Source: Streptomyces hokutonensis
Lineage (GTDB): Bacteria > Actinomycetota > Actinomycetes > Streptomycetales > Streptomycetaceae
Reading direction: 5' to 3'
Assembly (NCBI RefSeq): GCF_000376565.1
Contig: NZ_BARG01000021.1
Coordinates: 62,001 to 126,000 of the forward strand
Length of the DNA: 64,000 nucleotides
A program made the translations under genes and the position numbers. Below, piece after piece: positions 24,554-32,339 of the stretch; within the stretch, counting starts at the first letter, position 1; every line of letters begins with the position of its first letter. Below the pieces are notes generated by a model. The model did not search any database, was not told where the DNA came from, and saw only the letters and a list, made by a program, of their open reading frames with translations.

Positions 24554-25060
24554 ATGAGCCGCCGCCCCCTGCTGTTCCTCGACGTCGACGGCCCCCTCAA
24601 CCCGTACGCCGCCCAGCCGGAGCGCCGCCCGGACGGCTATACGACGATCAGGGCCACCGTGCGTCCGGGCCCTCCGCTCCGCGTCTGGCTGAACCCCTCC
24701 CACGGCCCGGCACTTCTCGGCCTCGGCTACGACCTGTGCTGGGCGACCACCTGGATGGCCGCCGCGAACCACTGGATCGCCCCGGTCGTCGGCCTGCCCG
24801 AGCTGCCCTACGTCGACTTCGGCGACGCGCTGTTCGCCGAACGGCCCGACGGTGTGCACTGGAAGACCGAGGCGATCGTGGTGTACGCCGAGGGCCGCCC
24901 CTTCGCCTGGGTGGACGACGAACAGAGCCCGCTGGACGGCGACTTCGTGACCGCCCGCCACCCCGGCCCGGCGCTGCTGCACCATGTGAACCCCCGACTC
25001 GGGCTGCGCGAGGGGGACTTCACGGCACTGGCGGGGTTCGCGGCGACCGTGCGGACATGA
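24554..25060 (+). CDS. HAD-like hydrolase-fold protein
   Basis: This 168-residue soluble protein opens with a haloacid-dehalogenase motif I, FLDVDGPLNP (nucleophile Asp and second Asp present). It later has WATTWMAAAN, a motif II-like T, and WVDDEQSPLDGDF, a motif IV-like acidic pair. Residues between are short, so it lacks a large cap domain. A phosphatase or related hydrolase activity is plausible; the substrate is unknown. It ends before a strong shared terminator facing dapD. Confidence 0.78.
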   Translation: MSRRPLLFLDVDGPLNPYAAQPERRPDGYTTIRATVRPGPPLRVWLNPSHGPALLGLGYDLCWATTWMAAANHWIAPVVGLPELPYVDFGDALFAERPDGVHWKTEAIVVYAEGRPFAWVDDEQSPLDGDFVTARHPGPALLHHVNPRLGLREGDFTALAGFAATVRT

Positions 25061-25072
25061 GCCCCGATACAT

Positions 25073-25109
25073 GTCGAGCGCCCTCCCGGTGACCGGAAGG
25101 GCGCTCGAC
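25073..25109. terminator. Bidirectional terminator
   Basis: Perfect 12-bp arms GTCGAGCGCCCT / AGGGCGCTCGAC with an inner CCGG/CCGG stem. It lies between the convergent HAD-like gene and dapD. Confidence 0.85.
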
Positions 25110-25125
25110 TCACGTCACCGCACCG

Positions 25126-26115
25126 CTAGTTGTGGCTGTGCAGGATTTCGTTCAGGCCGCCCCAGACCGCGTTGTTCGGGCGGGCCTCGACCGTGCCGGT
25201 GACCGAGTTGCGGCGGAAGAGGATGTTGGAGGCGCCGGAGAGTTCGCGGGCCTTGACGATCTGGCCGTCGGGCATGGTGACACGGGTGCCGGCGGTGACG
25301 TAGAGGCCGGCCTCGACGACGCATTCGTCGCCGAGCGCGATGCCGACGCCGGCCTCGGCGCCGACGAGGCAGCGCTCGCCGATGGTGATGCGGACGTTGC
25401 CGCCGCCGGACAGCGTGCCCATCGTGGACGCGCCGCCACCGATGTCCGAGCCGTCGCCGACCACGACACCGGCGGAGATCCGGCCCTCGACCATCGACGT
25501 GCCGAGCGTGCCGGCGTTGAAGTTCACGAAGCCCTCGTGCATGACCGTCGTGCCCTCGGCGAGGTGCGCGCCGAGGCGGACCCGGTCGGCGTCGGCGATG
25601 CGGACGCCCTTCGGGGCCACGTAGTCCGTCATGCGCGGGAACTTGTCGATCGACGTCACCTGGAGGTGCAGACCCTCGGCGCGGGCGTTCAGCCGGACCT
25701 TCTCCACGTCGTCGACCGCGACCGGGCCGAGCGAGGTCCAGGCGACGTTGGCGAGGAAGCCGAACATGCCGTCCAGGCTCTGGCCGTGCGGCTTGACCAG
25801 GCGGTGCGAGAGGAGGTGCAGGCGCAGGTAGACGTCGTGCGCGTCGAGCGGCTTGTCGTCGAGGGAGGCGATGACCGTGCGGACCGCGATCACTTCGACG
25901 CCGCGGCGGGCGTCGGGACCGATCGCCTTCGCCGCACCCTCGCCGAGCAGCTCCACGGCACGCTCGGCGGACAGCCGCTCGGTACCGGCGGGGCCGGGTT
26001 CGGCGGACAGCTCGGGCGCGGGGAACCAGGTGTCGAGGACGGTTCCGTCGGCGGTGACGGTGGCGAGGCCGGCGGCAACGGCGCCGGTGGTGCGAGGTGC
26101 GGTCGTGTCGGTCAT
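25126..26115 (-). CDS. dapD: Tetrahydrodipicolinate N-succinyltransferase
   Basis: This 329-residue enzyme transfers succinyl from succinyl-CoA to tetrahydrodipicolinate in the succinylase branch of lysine/DAP synthesis. Residues ~170-290 form the left-handed beta-helix of hexapeptide repeats ([20 protein letters not shown], then [14 protein letters not shown] and [15 protein letters not shown]). The N-terminal half is the actinobacterial DapD extension, including [16 protein letters not shown]. It is monocistronic, with a terminator at 25073-25109. A tandem-repeat region begins about 210 bp upstream of its start. Confidence 0.95.
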   Translation of the reverse strand: MTDTTAPRTTGAVAAGLATVTADGTVLDTWFPAPELSAEPGPAGTERLSAERAVELLGEGAAKAIGPDARRGVEVIAVRTVIASLDDKPLDAHDVYLRLHLLSHRLVKPHGQSLDGMFGFLANVAWTSLGPVAVDDVEKVRLNARAEGLHLQVTSIDKFPRMTDYVAPKGVRIADADRVRLGAHLAEGTTVMHEGFVNFNAGTLGTSMVEGRISAGVVVGDGSDIGGGASTMGTLSGGGNVRITIGERCLVGAEAGVGIALGDECVVEAGLYVTAGTRVTMPDGQIVKARELSGASNILFRRNSVTGTVEARPNNAVWGGLNEILHSHN

Positions 26116-26328
26116 GAGGGAAACCTAACCTGGAGGGGGCGGCGGGGACCAACTCGTCCACGGGGCGTCTCAGGGAACGACACGCACGGGGCCGCGGCAC
26201 GGCCCGCGCCACGGTCGGCGGGAGCGGCTGACGGGGCGTAGGCAGGGCGGCGCGGGTCGGCCCGGGGCGCGATTAATGCGGGTACCGGAGCGCGGGTCGC
26301 GCTACGTCGCAGCAACAGGTCACGGGCC
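26116..26328. other. Upstream region of dapD, no gene
   Basis: This stretch holds the dapD promoter region and leads into the tandem repeats. I see no supported gene, no clear hexamer pair and no strong hairpin. One weak repeat-like segment (GGTCACGGGCCAC) at 26318 may be a decayed copy of the 56-bp unit. Confidence 0.6.
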
Positions 26329-26664
26329 ACACGCAGGTCTCAGGCCGACGGCCCCGGGTCGCCGGGCGGCGGTCACCGATCGCCACGCCCAGGTCTGCGG
26401 CCGACAGCCGCAGATCGCCACGCGACGGCCACCCATCACCACGCCCAAACCTCCAGCCGACAACCGCGGGTCACCACGCGACGGCCACCCATCACCACGC
26501 CCAAACCTCCAGCCGACAACCGCAGATCGCCACGCGACGGCCACCCATCACCACGCCCAAACCTCCAGCCGACAACCGCGGGTCACCACGCGACGGTCAC
26601 CAGTCACTACGCCCCGGTCTCCCGCCGACGGCCACGGGTCGCCGCGCGGCGATCACCAGTCACC
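26329..26664. repeat. Six-copy 56-bp minisatellite
   Basis: Copies begin at 26329, 26385, 26441, 26497, 26553 and 26609, each exactly 56 bp. The inner four are nearly identical. Two variants alternate: copies 2 and 4 carry CAGATCGCC where copies 3 and 5 carry CGGGTCACC, giving a 112-bp higher-order period. The outer copies are degenerate. The period is not a multiple of three and reading frames across it are low-complexity, so it is non-coding. It lies between the TetR stop and the dapD promoter. Confidence 0.9.
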
Positions 26665-26716
26665 CGTCGCCATGCGCCCGCCACCCATCTCCCCGCCTCC
26701 CGCCTCACACCTCCCC

Positions 26717-27253
26717 TCAGGGAATCACCCGCCCCAACACCTCCCGCGCATACCCCTCGTCGTACGCCGCGTCCGTCAGCAGTACCTGGAGACAGATGCC
26801 GTCCATCAGTGCGACCAGGGCCCGCGCGGTCACCGGGTCCGTGCGGCGGGACAGTTGGTCGGCGAGGTCGCGGGCCCACTCGTCGGCGACGGGGCGCAGG
26901 GCGGGGCGGCGCAGGGCGGCGAGGTACAGCTCGTACTCGAGCTCGACGCCCGTGCGGTCGCCCGCGAGCCACTCGCCCATCCAGCCGGCCAACTCCCCGG
27001 CCAGGTCGGTGTGCGGGTCCTCCAGGCCGCCGCGCGCGGCGATCACCTTGGCGAAGCCCTCGTTGGCCTGGCGCAGTGCGGCGACCATGAGTTCGTCGAG
27101 GGTCGTGAAGTGGTACGTCGTCGAGCCGAGCGGGACGTCGGCCTCGGCGGCGACGGAGCGGTGGCTGAGTCCCGCGATGCCCTTCTGCCCTACGACCCGG
27201 ATCGCCGCGTCGATGATCCGCTGGCGCCGCTCGGGGTCGTAGCGCCGGGCCAT
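26717..27253 (-). CDS. TetR-family regulator of the SMR exporter
   Basis: This 178-residue regulator has an N-terminal TetR helix-turn-helix (RRQRIIDAAIRVVGQKGIAG, then SVAAEADVPLGSTTYHFTTL). A helical ligand-binding domain with a TetR_C-type segment (ALVALMDGICLQVLLTDAAY) follows. Its ATG at 27253 overlaps by one base the stop of the SMR transporter (TGATG), so the two are an operon with the regulator downstream. It presumably represses its own operon through the palindrome at 27575-27588. Confidence 0.88.
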   Translation of the reverse strand: MARRYDPERRQRIIDAAIRVVGQKGIAGLSHRSVAAEADVPLGSTTYHFTTLDELMVAALRQANEGFAKVIAARGGLEDPHTDLAGELAGWMGEWLAGDRTGVELEYELYLAALRRPALRPVADEWARDLADQLSRRTDPVTARALVALMDGICLQVLLTDAAYDEGYAREVLGRVIP

Positions 27254-27573
27254 CAGTGCGCACCGCCCAGGTTGAGGACGACCACCCCGATGATGATCAG
27301 CGAGATACCGGCGGCCTTCGCGAAGGTCATCCCCTCGCCCAGGAACACCGTCCCGATGGCCACGATGGCGGCGGTGCCGAGGCCCGCCCAGATCGCGTAG
27401 GCCGTACCGACCGACATGGACTTCAGGGTCTGCGCGAGCAGGGCGAAGGAGAGCACGTATCCGACGACCGTGAGGACCGACGGCCACAGCCGGCTGAAGC
27501 CGTGGCTGAACTTCATGGCGGTGGTGCCGCCCACCTCCGCGGCGATCGCCGTGAGGAGCATCAGGAATCCCAT
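27253..27573 (-). CDS. Small multidrug resistance (EmrE/SugE-type) exporter
   Basis: This 106-residue, four-helix SMR transporter exports cationic drugs in exchange for protons. Family marks are the helix-1 glutamate in LLTAIAAEVGGTTAMKFSHG and the helix-3 motif VGTAYAIWAGLGTA, with a final LIIIGVVVLNLGG. The start ATG 27573 lacks a ribosome-binding site; a TACACT hexamer ends 7 nt upstream, so the mRNA may be leaderless. It is the first gene of an operon with its TetR regulator. Confidence 0.92.
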   Translation of the reverse strand: MGFLMLLTAIAAEVGGTTAMKFSHGFSRLWPSVLTVVGYVLSFALLAQTLKSMSVGTAYAIWAGLGTAAIVAIGTVFLGEGMTFAKAAGISLIIIGVVVLNLGGAH

Positions 27574-27574
27574 G

Positions 27575-27588
27575 TGTACGAGTGTACA
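27575..27588. promoter_or_regulatory. Operator overlapping the SMR promoter
   Basis: TGTACGAGTGTACA has perfect TGTAC/GTACA arms. It overlaps the putative -10 (TACACT on the minus strand) and almost touches the start codon of the SMR gene, a position suited to repression by the TetR protein of the same operon. Confidence 0.6.
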
Positions 27589-27792
27589 TAACGGCGGACG
27601 GAGCGGTCGGCCCCTGACGGCGGCAGCTCTTCGGCCGGGGCGCGAGGCTGGTCCAAGTAGCCGTGTTCCACACGGAGTCGACAAAAGAGCACTGGGAATG
27701 AGGGGTGAAGTCCCATACGTCGCACGCCGGGCCCGGAACTGATAGAAACCGCTCACTGAAACGGCTGCTCACAGCCCTCTCGCTCCACTACT

Positions 27793-27825
27793 GTTTCACC
27801 GTTCACTCACCTGGTTTTCACGGCC
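27793..27825 (+). promoter_or_regulatory. PHO-box-like triple repeat upstream of the AbfB gene
   Basis: Three TCACC/TCACG cores recur every 11 nt (GTTTCACCGTT, CACTCACCTGG, TTTTCACGGCC), ending 37 bp before the start codon at 27863. An 11-nt direct-repeat period with a TCACC core is the PhoP pattern. This is a weaker match than the site at 14159. Confidence 0.45.
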
Positions 27826-27862
27826 ACGGCCGTCGCCATGGGCTCCGCTGGAGGAACAGCGC

Positions 27863-28741
27863 ATGCCAGACAACACATCCCAGCACCCTCCCCCGCATCC
27901 CACCTCATGGGAGAACGGCTGGGCCCCCGACACCTCCCGGGCCCCCGGAACCCGCCGGCTCTGGCTGGCCGGGGCGCTCGCTCTCACCACGATCGCCGTG
28001 TGCGCCACGGCGATCGTCATCACGGACAAGCAATCTGACGACACGCCTCGCACCAAGGCGGCGACGGACCCGTCGTCGATCGGAGCGGAGGGTCCGGGGC
28101 TGCTCTCCTTCGCCTCGCCGTCGAAGACGGGCACGCCCGCGCCCGGCGCGCACACACCGGCCGCCAAGAAGTCACCCTCCTCGTCGGCCACCGCCTCGGA
28201 GCAGGGCTCCACGCCCTCCTCGAAGGCGCCCGCGCCGTCCAAGTCGGCGTCGTCGCAGGGCGGTTCGTCCTCGTCGGGCTCGGGGGGATCGTCCGGGTCG
28301 GGCGGCTCGTCGAGTTCCTCGTCCGCCTGGAAGTCGGTCCGTTCGGTCAACTACCCGGACCGGTACTGGCAGGTGAGCGGCGACTACGTGAAGCTCAACC
28401 CGGCCGGTTCCACCGCGGCCCGCCGCGCCTCGACCTTCAAAGTGGTCAAGGGCCTGGCCAAGAGCTCCTGTTACTCGTTCACGACGGCCGACGGCAGCTA
28501 TCTCCGCCACCGCAACTTCATCCTCCGCGCGGAACGCAACGACGGCTCGTCCCTCTTCAAGCAGGACGCCACCTTCTGCCCCCGCACGTCGCCCTACTCG
28601 GGCGCGGTGATGCTGGAGTCGGTCAACTACCCGGGCCGTTTCCTGCGCCACCAGAACTTCCAGCTCAAGCTGGACCAGTACCAGAACAGCAGCCAGTACT
28701 GGGCGGACTCGGCGTTCCAGCTGGTGGCGGGGCTCAACTAG
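27863..28741 (+). CDS. Membrane-anchored AbfB-domain carbohydrate-binding protein
   Basis: This 292-residue protein starts at ATG 27863 after GGAGGAA. A Pro-rich cytoplasmic start is followed by one hydrophobic segment (LWLAGALALTTIAVCATAIV, about residues 33-52). A long Ser/Gly/Ala-rich linker follows (to ~155), then a beta-trefoil AbfB domain (about 155-290) with SVNYPDRYWQVSGDYVKLNP and SVNYPGRFLRHQNFQLKL. AbfB binds arabinofuranose side chains of hemicellulose. No catalytic domain is attached, so it may display or tether polysaccharide at the cell surface. Confidence 0.88.
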   Translation: MPDNTSQHPPPHPTSWENGWAPDTSRAPGTRRLWLAGALALTTIAVCATAIVITDKQSDDTPRTKAATDPSSIGAEGPGLLSFASPSKTGTPAPGAHTPAAKKSPSSSATASEQGSTPSSKAPAPSKSASSQGGSSSSGSGGSSGSGGSSSSSSAWKSVRSVNYPDRYWQVSGDYVKLNPAGSTAARRASTFKVVKGLAKSSCYSFTTADGSYLRHRNFILRAERNDGSSLFKQDATFCPRTSPYSGAVMLESVNYPGRFLRHQNFQLKLDQYQNSSQYWADSAFQLVAGLN

Positions 28742-29130
28742 GGCCCCTGGACGGTCACTTCACGAAAGGCGATCAGCGAGGCCTTGGGCCGCAGCACACA
28801 GAACTCGTTGCCCTCCGGGTCGGCGAGGACCACCCAGCCCACGGTCTCGCTCTGCCCGATGTCGACCCGCCGCGCACCCAGCGCGAGGATCCTCTCCACC
28901 TCGGCGTCCTGGTCGTCGGGGGCGAGGTCGAAGTGGAGTCGGTTCTTGGCGGTCTTCGGGTCGCTCACCGGCATGAAGCAGATGCCGGTCTCCGCGAACT
29001 CCCCCGGGCCGATGACGACTTCGCGTTCCTTCTCGGACAGGATCCGCCAGTCGAGCACCGCGCACCAGAAGCGGGCCAGGCCCGGCAGATCGTGTGTGTC
29101 GATGACTACGTGATGCAGCGAAACGGCCAT
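28738..29130 (-). CDS. VOC-superfamily (glyoxalase-like) protein
   Basis: This 130-residue single-domain VOC protein has paired beta-alpha-beta-beta-beta modules: SLHHVVIDTHDLPGLARFWC at the N terminus and LHFDLAPDDQDAEVERILAL with DPEGNEFCVL at the end. Metal-ligand candidates are the His of LHHV, the His of LHFD and the Glu of GNEF. This subgroup is often annotated as glyoxalase or resistance protein without proven substrate. Its start codon lies inside the 3' arm of a 14-bp hairpin that also looks like the suf-operon terminator. Confidence 0.82.
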   Translation of the reverse strand: MAVSLHHVVIDTHDLPGLARFWCAVLDWRILSEKEREVVIGPGEFAETGICFMPVSDPKTAKNRLHFDLAPDDQDAEVERILALGARRVDIGQSETVGWVVLADPEGNEFCVLRPKASLIAFREVTVQGP

Positions 29131-29152
29131 ACCCGAAAGGTATGGCCGTTTC
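29120..29152 (-). terminator. suf operon terminator overlapping the VOC start
   Basis: GAAACGGCCATACC and GGTATGGCCGTTTC are perfect 14-bp arms around TTTCG on the minus strand, 26 bp past the sufT stop. The ATG of the VOC gene (29130) is within the 3' arm. Confidence 0.75.
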
Positions 29153-29178
29153 CGATGAACCTGAAAGAACCCGAGGGC

Positions 29179-29511
29179 TCAGACGTTGAAGCCCAGCGCG
29201 CGGAGCTGCTCGCGGCCGTCGTCCGTGATCTTGTCCGGGCCCCACGGCGGCATCCAGACCCAGTTGATACGGAGCTCGTTGACGAGGCCGTCCGTGGCGG
29301 ACTTGGCCTGGTCCTCGATGACGTCCGTCAGCGGGCAGGCCGCCGAGGTCAGCGTCATGTCGATGGTCGCGATGTTCGCGTCGTCGATGTGCACGCCGTA
29401 GATGAGGCCGAGGTTGACGACGTCGATGCCCAGTTCGGGGTCGACCACGTCGAGCAGGGCCTCGCGGACCTCCTCCTCGGAGGCGGGCTTGATCTCGATG
29501 GTCTCGCTCAT
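29179..29511 (-). CDS. sufT: Fe-S assembly factor, DUF59/MIP18 (SufT-like)
   Basis: This 110-residue accessory factor for Fe-S cluster maturation is the last gene of the suf operon. The MIP18 family core is VVDPELGIDVVNLGLIYGV, and the single conserved cysteine is in LTSAACPLTDVIEDQ. It starts at ATG 29511, overlapping the sufU stop by four bases. DUF59 proteins in suf operons help target clusters to apoproteins; the exact step here is inferred. Confidence 0.88.
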   Translation of the reverse strand: MSETIEIKPASEEEVREALLDVVDPELGIDVVNLGLIYGVHIDDANIATIDMTLTSAACPLTDVIEDQAKSATDGLVNELRINWVWMPPWGPDKITDDGREQLRALGFNV

Positions 29512-29975
29512 GCCGTCTTCCTTTCGGCTTCGGCTCCGCCCAGGGCCTGGGCCGTCGCGTCCTTCCACGCCATCCAGCTGAGGAGGGCGCACTTCACCCG
29601 TGCCGGGTACTTGGAGACACCGGCGAACGCGACCGCGTCCTCCAGCACCTCCTCCATGTCGTCGTCGGGCTCGATGCGGCCCTTGGACTGCATCAGCTCC
29701 AGGAAGGTCTCCTGGATCTTCCGCGCCTCGGACAGCTCCTTGCCGACGAGGAGGTCGTTCAGTACGGAGGCCGAGGCCTGGCTGATGGAGCAGCCCTGAC
29801 CCTCGTAGGAGATGTCGGTGATCTGCTCGCCGTCGTACTTCACGCGCAGCGTGATCTCGTCGCCGCACGTCGGGTTGACGTGGTGCACCTCGGCGTCGCC
29901 ATCCCGCAAGCCCCGCCCGTGCGGGTGCTTGTAGTGGTCCAGGATGACTTCCTGGTACATCGAATCAAGCTTCAC
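29508..29975 (-). CDS. sufU: SufU sulfur-transfer/scaffold protein
   Basis: This 155-residue SufU is a zinc protein that accepts persulfide sulfur from SufS for Fe-S assembly. The conserved zinc ligands are present: C37 and D39 (NPTCGDE), C62 (GQGCSISQAS) and C129 (ARVKCALLSW). The extended loop that separates SufU from IscU is also present. It lies 18 bp downstream of sufS, on the same strand, and is coupled to sufT. Confidence 0.94.
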   Translation of the reverse strand: MKLDSMYQEVILDHYKHPHGRGLRDGDAEVHHVNPTCGDEITLRVKYDGEQITDISYEGQGCSISQASASVLNDLLVGKELSEARKIQETFLELMQSKGRIEPDDDMEEVLEDAVAFAGVSKYPARVKCALLSWMAWKDATAQALGGAEAERKTA

Positions 29976-29993
29976 GGTCTCAGCTCACGTCCC

Positions 29994-31250
29994 TTAACCG
30001 AAGAAGTTCCGTACGTGCTCCAAGCCGTCGACCAGTGCGTCGATCTCGGCCGGCGTGGAGTACAGATAGAACGACGCTCGCGTGGTCGCAGGAATTCCGT
30101 AGCGCAGGCAGACGGGCCGTGCGCAGTGGTGTCCGACACGTACCGCGATGCCCTCCTCGTCGAGGACCTGACCCACGTCGTGCGGGTGGATGTCGCCGAG
30201 CGTGAAGGAGATCGCCGCGCCCCGGTCCTCGGCCGTGGTGGGGCCGATGATCTTCAGGTCGGGGACGTCCAGCAGGCGCTTGACCGCGTACTCGGTCAGC
30301 GCGTGCTCATGGGCGAGGATCTTGTCCATGCCGATCGCCGACAGGTAGTCGATCGCCGCACCGAGACCGACCGCCTGCGCGATCGGCGGGGTGCCCGCCT
30401 CGAACTTGTGCGGGGCGGGGGCGTACGTCGACGAGTGCATCGACACGGTCTCGATCATCTCGCCGCCGCCGAGGAACGGCGGGAGGTCCTCAAGGAGCTC
30501 CTGACGGCCCCAGAGGACGCCGATGCCCGTCGGGCCGCACATCTTGTGGCCGGTGAAGGCCACGAAGTCGGCCTGGAGGGCCTGCACGTCCAGCGGCATG
30601 TGCGGGGCGGCCTGCGAGGCGTCGATCAGGACCAGGGCCCCGACCTCCTGCGCACGGCGCACGATCTTCTCGACCGGGTTGACGGTGCCGAGGATGTTGG
30701 AGACCAGCACGAAGGAGACGATCTTCGTCTTCTCGGTGATGATCTCGTCTATGTTCGAGAGGTCCAGCCGGCCGTCGTCCGTGAGGCCGAACCACTTCAG
30801 CTTCGCGCCCGTGCGCTGCGAGAGCAGCTGCCACGGCACGATGTTGGAGTGGTGCTCCATCTCCGTGATGACGATCTCGGTCTCGTGGTCCACGCGGTAG
30901 GGCTCGTCGGCCCAGCCCAGCATGTTCGCGACGAGGTTGAGCGACTCGGAGGCGTTCTTGGTGAAGATCACCTCGTCGCGGGAGGGCGCGTTGATGAACG
31001 CGGCGACCTTGTCCCGCGCGCCCTCGTACAGCGCCGTGGCCTCCTCGGCGAGCACATGCACACCGCGGTGGACGTTGGCGTTGTAGCGCTCGTAGTACTC
31101 GTTCAGGGCGTCCAGCACCTGGCGCGGCTTCTGCGAGGTCGCCGCGTTGTCCAGGTACACAAGCTTCCGGCCGTCGTGGACCGTGCGGTCCAGGATGGGG
31201 AAGTCCTTGCGGATCGCCTCGGTGTCGAGGAGGCCCGGCAACTGCGTCAC
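29994..31250 (-). CDS. sufS: SufS cysteine desulfurase
   Basis: This 418-residue group II cysteine desulfurase (PLP, aspartate aminotransferase fold) releases sulfur from cysteine as an enzyme persulfide. The PLP lysine is in FTGHKMCGPTGIGVLWG, and the persulfide cysteine sits in HHCARPVCLRYG, about 40 residues from the end in a short loop typical of SufS. The N terminus includes YLDNAATSQKP. It overlaps sufC by four bases and precedes sufU, its sulfur acceptor. Confidence 0.95.
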   Translation of the reverse strand: MTQLPGLLDTEAIRKDFPILDRTVHDGRKLVYLDNAATSQKPRQVLDALNEYYERYNANVHRGVHVLAEEATALYEGARDKVAAFINAPSRDEVIFTKNASESLNLVANMLGWADEPYRVDHETEIVITEMEHHSNIVPWQLLSQRTGAKLKWFGLTDDGRLDLSNIDEIITEKTKIVSFVLVSNILGTVNPVEKIVRRAQEVGALVLIDASQAAPHMPLDVQALQADFVAFTGHKMCGPTGIGVLWGRQELLEDLPPFLGGGEMIETVSMHSSTYAPAPHKFEAGTPPIAQAVGLGAAIDYLSAIGMDKILAHEHALTEYAVKRLLDVPDLKIIGPTTAEDRGAAISFTLGDIHPHDVGQVLDEEGIAVRVGHHCARPVCLRYGIPATTRASFYLYSTPAEIDALVDGLEHVRNFFG

Positions 31251-32011
31251 GCTGATACGCCACCCTTCGTGTAAGCCTCGTAGCCCTCGTTCTCCAGCTT
31301 GTCGGCCAGTTCGGCGCCGCCGGACTCGACGATCTTGCCGCCGGAGAAGACGTGCACGAAGTCGGGCTTGATGTAGCGCAGGATGCGCGTGTAGTGCGTG
31401 ATCAGCAGGGTGCCGACCTCGCCGGTCTCGCGGACGCGGTTGACGCCCTCGGAGACGACGCGCAGGGCGTCGACGTCCAGGCCGGAGTCCGTCTCGTCGA
31501 GGATCGCGATCTTCGGCTTGAGCAGCTCCAGCTGAAGGATCTCGTGGCGCTTCTTCTCACCGCCGGAGAAGCCCTCGTTGACGTTGCGCTCGGCGAAGGC
31601 CGGGTCCATGGAGAGGCGCTCCATGGTCTCCTTGACCTCCTTCACCCACGTACGCAGCTTGGGGGCCTCACCGCGGATGGCGGTGGCGGACGTACGGAGG
31701 AAGTTGGAGACGGACACACCGGGGACCTCGACCGGGTACTGCATCGCGAGGAACAGGCCGGCGCGGGCGCGCTCGTCGACGGACATCTCCAGGACGTCCT
31801 CGCCGTCGAGGGTGACGGTGCCGCTGGTGATCGTGTACTTGGGGTGGCCCGCGAGCGAGTAGGCGAGGGTCGACTTGCCGGAGCCGTTCGGGCCCATGAT
31901 GGCGTGGGTCTCGCCCTGCTTCACGGTGAGGTCGACGCCCTTGAGGATCTCCTTCGTGGCGTTGTCGGCCTCGACGGTGACGTGCAGGTCGTGGATTTCA
32001 AGCGTTGCCAT
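31247..32011 (-). CDS. sufC: SufC ATPase of the SufBCD complex
   Basis: This 254-residue ABC-type ATPase drives conformational change in the SufBC2D scaffold and is not a transporter. The Walker A is GPNGSGKST, the signature is FSGGEKKRHEI and the Walker B is IAILDETDSGLD, with the switch His in LLITHYTRIL. The Asp-Glu-Thr-Asp after Walker B is typical of SufC. It overlaps sufS. Confidence 0.96.
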   Translation of the reverse strand: MATLEIHDLHVTVEADNATKEILKGVDLTVKQGETHAIMGPNGSGKSTLAYSLAGHPKYTITSGTVTLDGEDVLEMSVDERARAGLFLAMQYPVEVPGVSVSNFLRTSATAIRGEAPKLRTWVKEVKETMERLSMDPAFAERNVNEGFSGGEKKRHEILQLELLKPKIAILDETDSGLDVDALRVVSEGVNRVRETGEVGTLLITHYTRILRYIKPDFVHVFSGGKIVESGGAELADKLENEGYEAYTKGGVSA

Positions 32012-32018
32012 GGGTTCC

Positions 32019-32339
32019 TCAGGACTCCTGGGTGAGGGAGACGAACACGTCGTCCCCTTCGATCTTTACGGGGTATACGGGTACGGGGCGGGTGGCGGGG
32101 AGGCCGGACGGCTTGCCGGTGCGCAGGTCGAACGCGGAGCCGTGCAGCCAGCACTCGATCTGGCAGTCCTCCACCTCGCCCTCGGAGAGCGAGACGTTCG
32201 CGTGCGAGCAGATGTCGTTGATGGCGAACACCTCCCCCTCGGTCTTCACGACCGAGACCGGCGTGCCGTCGAGTTCCACCCGTTTCGGGGTGTCCTCCTC
32301 CAGCTCGCTCAGCGCGCAGGCGCGCAGGAAGGCCGACAT
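32019..32339 (-). CDS. Rieske-type ferredoxin in the suf operon
   Basis: This 106-residue Rieske [2Fe-2S] protein resembles the ferredoxin subunits of non-heme dioxygenases. The cluster ligands C44 and H46 (ICSHANV) and C63 and H66 (ECWLHGSAF) are intact. It sits between sufD (1-bp overlap of stop and start) and sufC, an arrangement general in actinobacterial suf operons. It may supply electrons or serve as a cluster-carrying client; its role is not established. Confidence 0.9.
   Translation of the reverse strand: MSAFLRACALSELEEDTPKRVELDGTPVSVVKTEGEVFAINDICSHANVSLSEGEVEDCQIECWLHGSAFDLRTGKPSGLPATRPVPVYPVKIEGDDVFVSLTQES

Noticed and set aside
26329..26664. A CRISPR array
   Set aside because: The repeats are directly tandem with no unique spacers, the period is 56 bp, and no cas gene is present.
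26276..27400. A long plus-strand ORF across the 56-bp repeats
   Set aside because: It is Pro/Arg-rich low-complexity translation in a high-GC frame, overlaps the real TetR gene on the other strand, and lacks a ribosome site.
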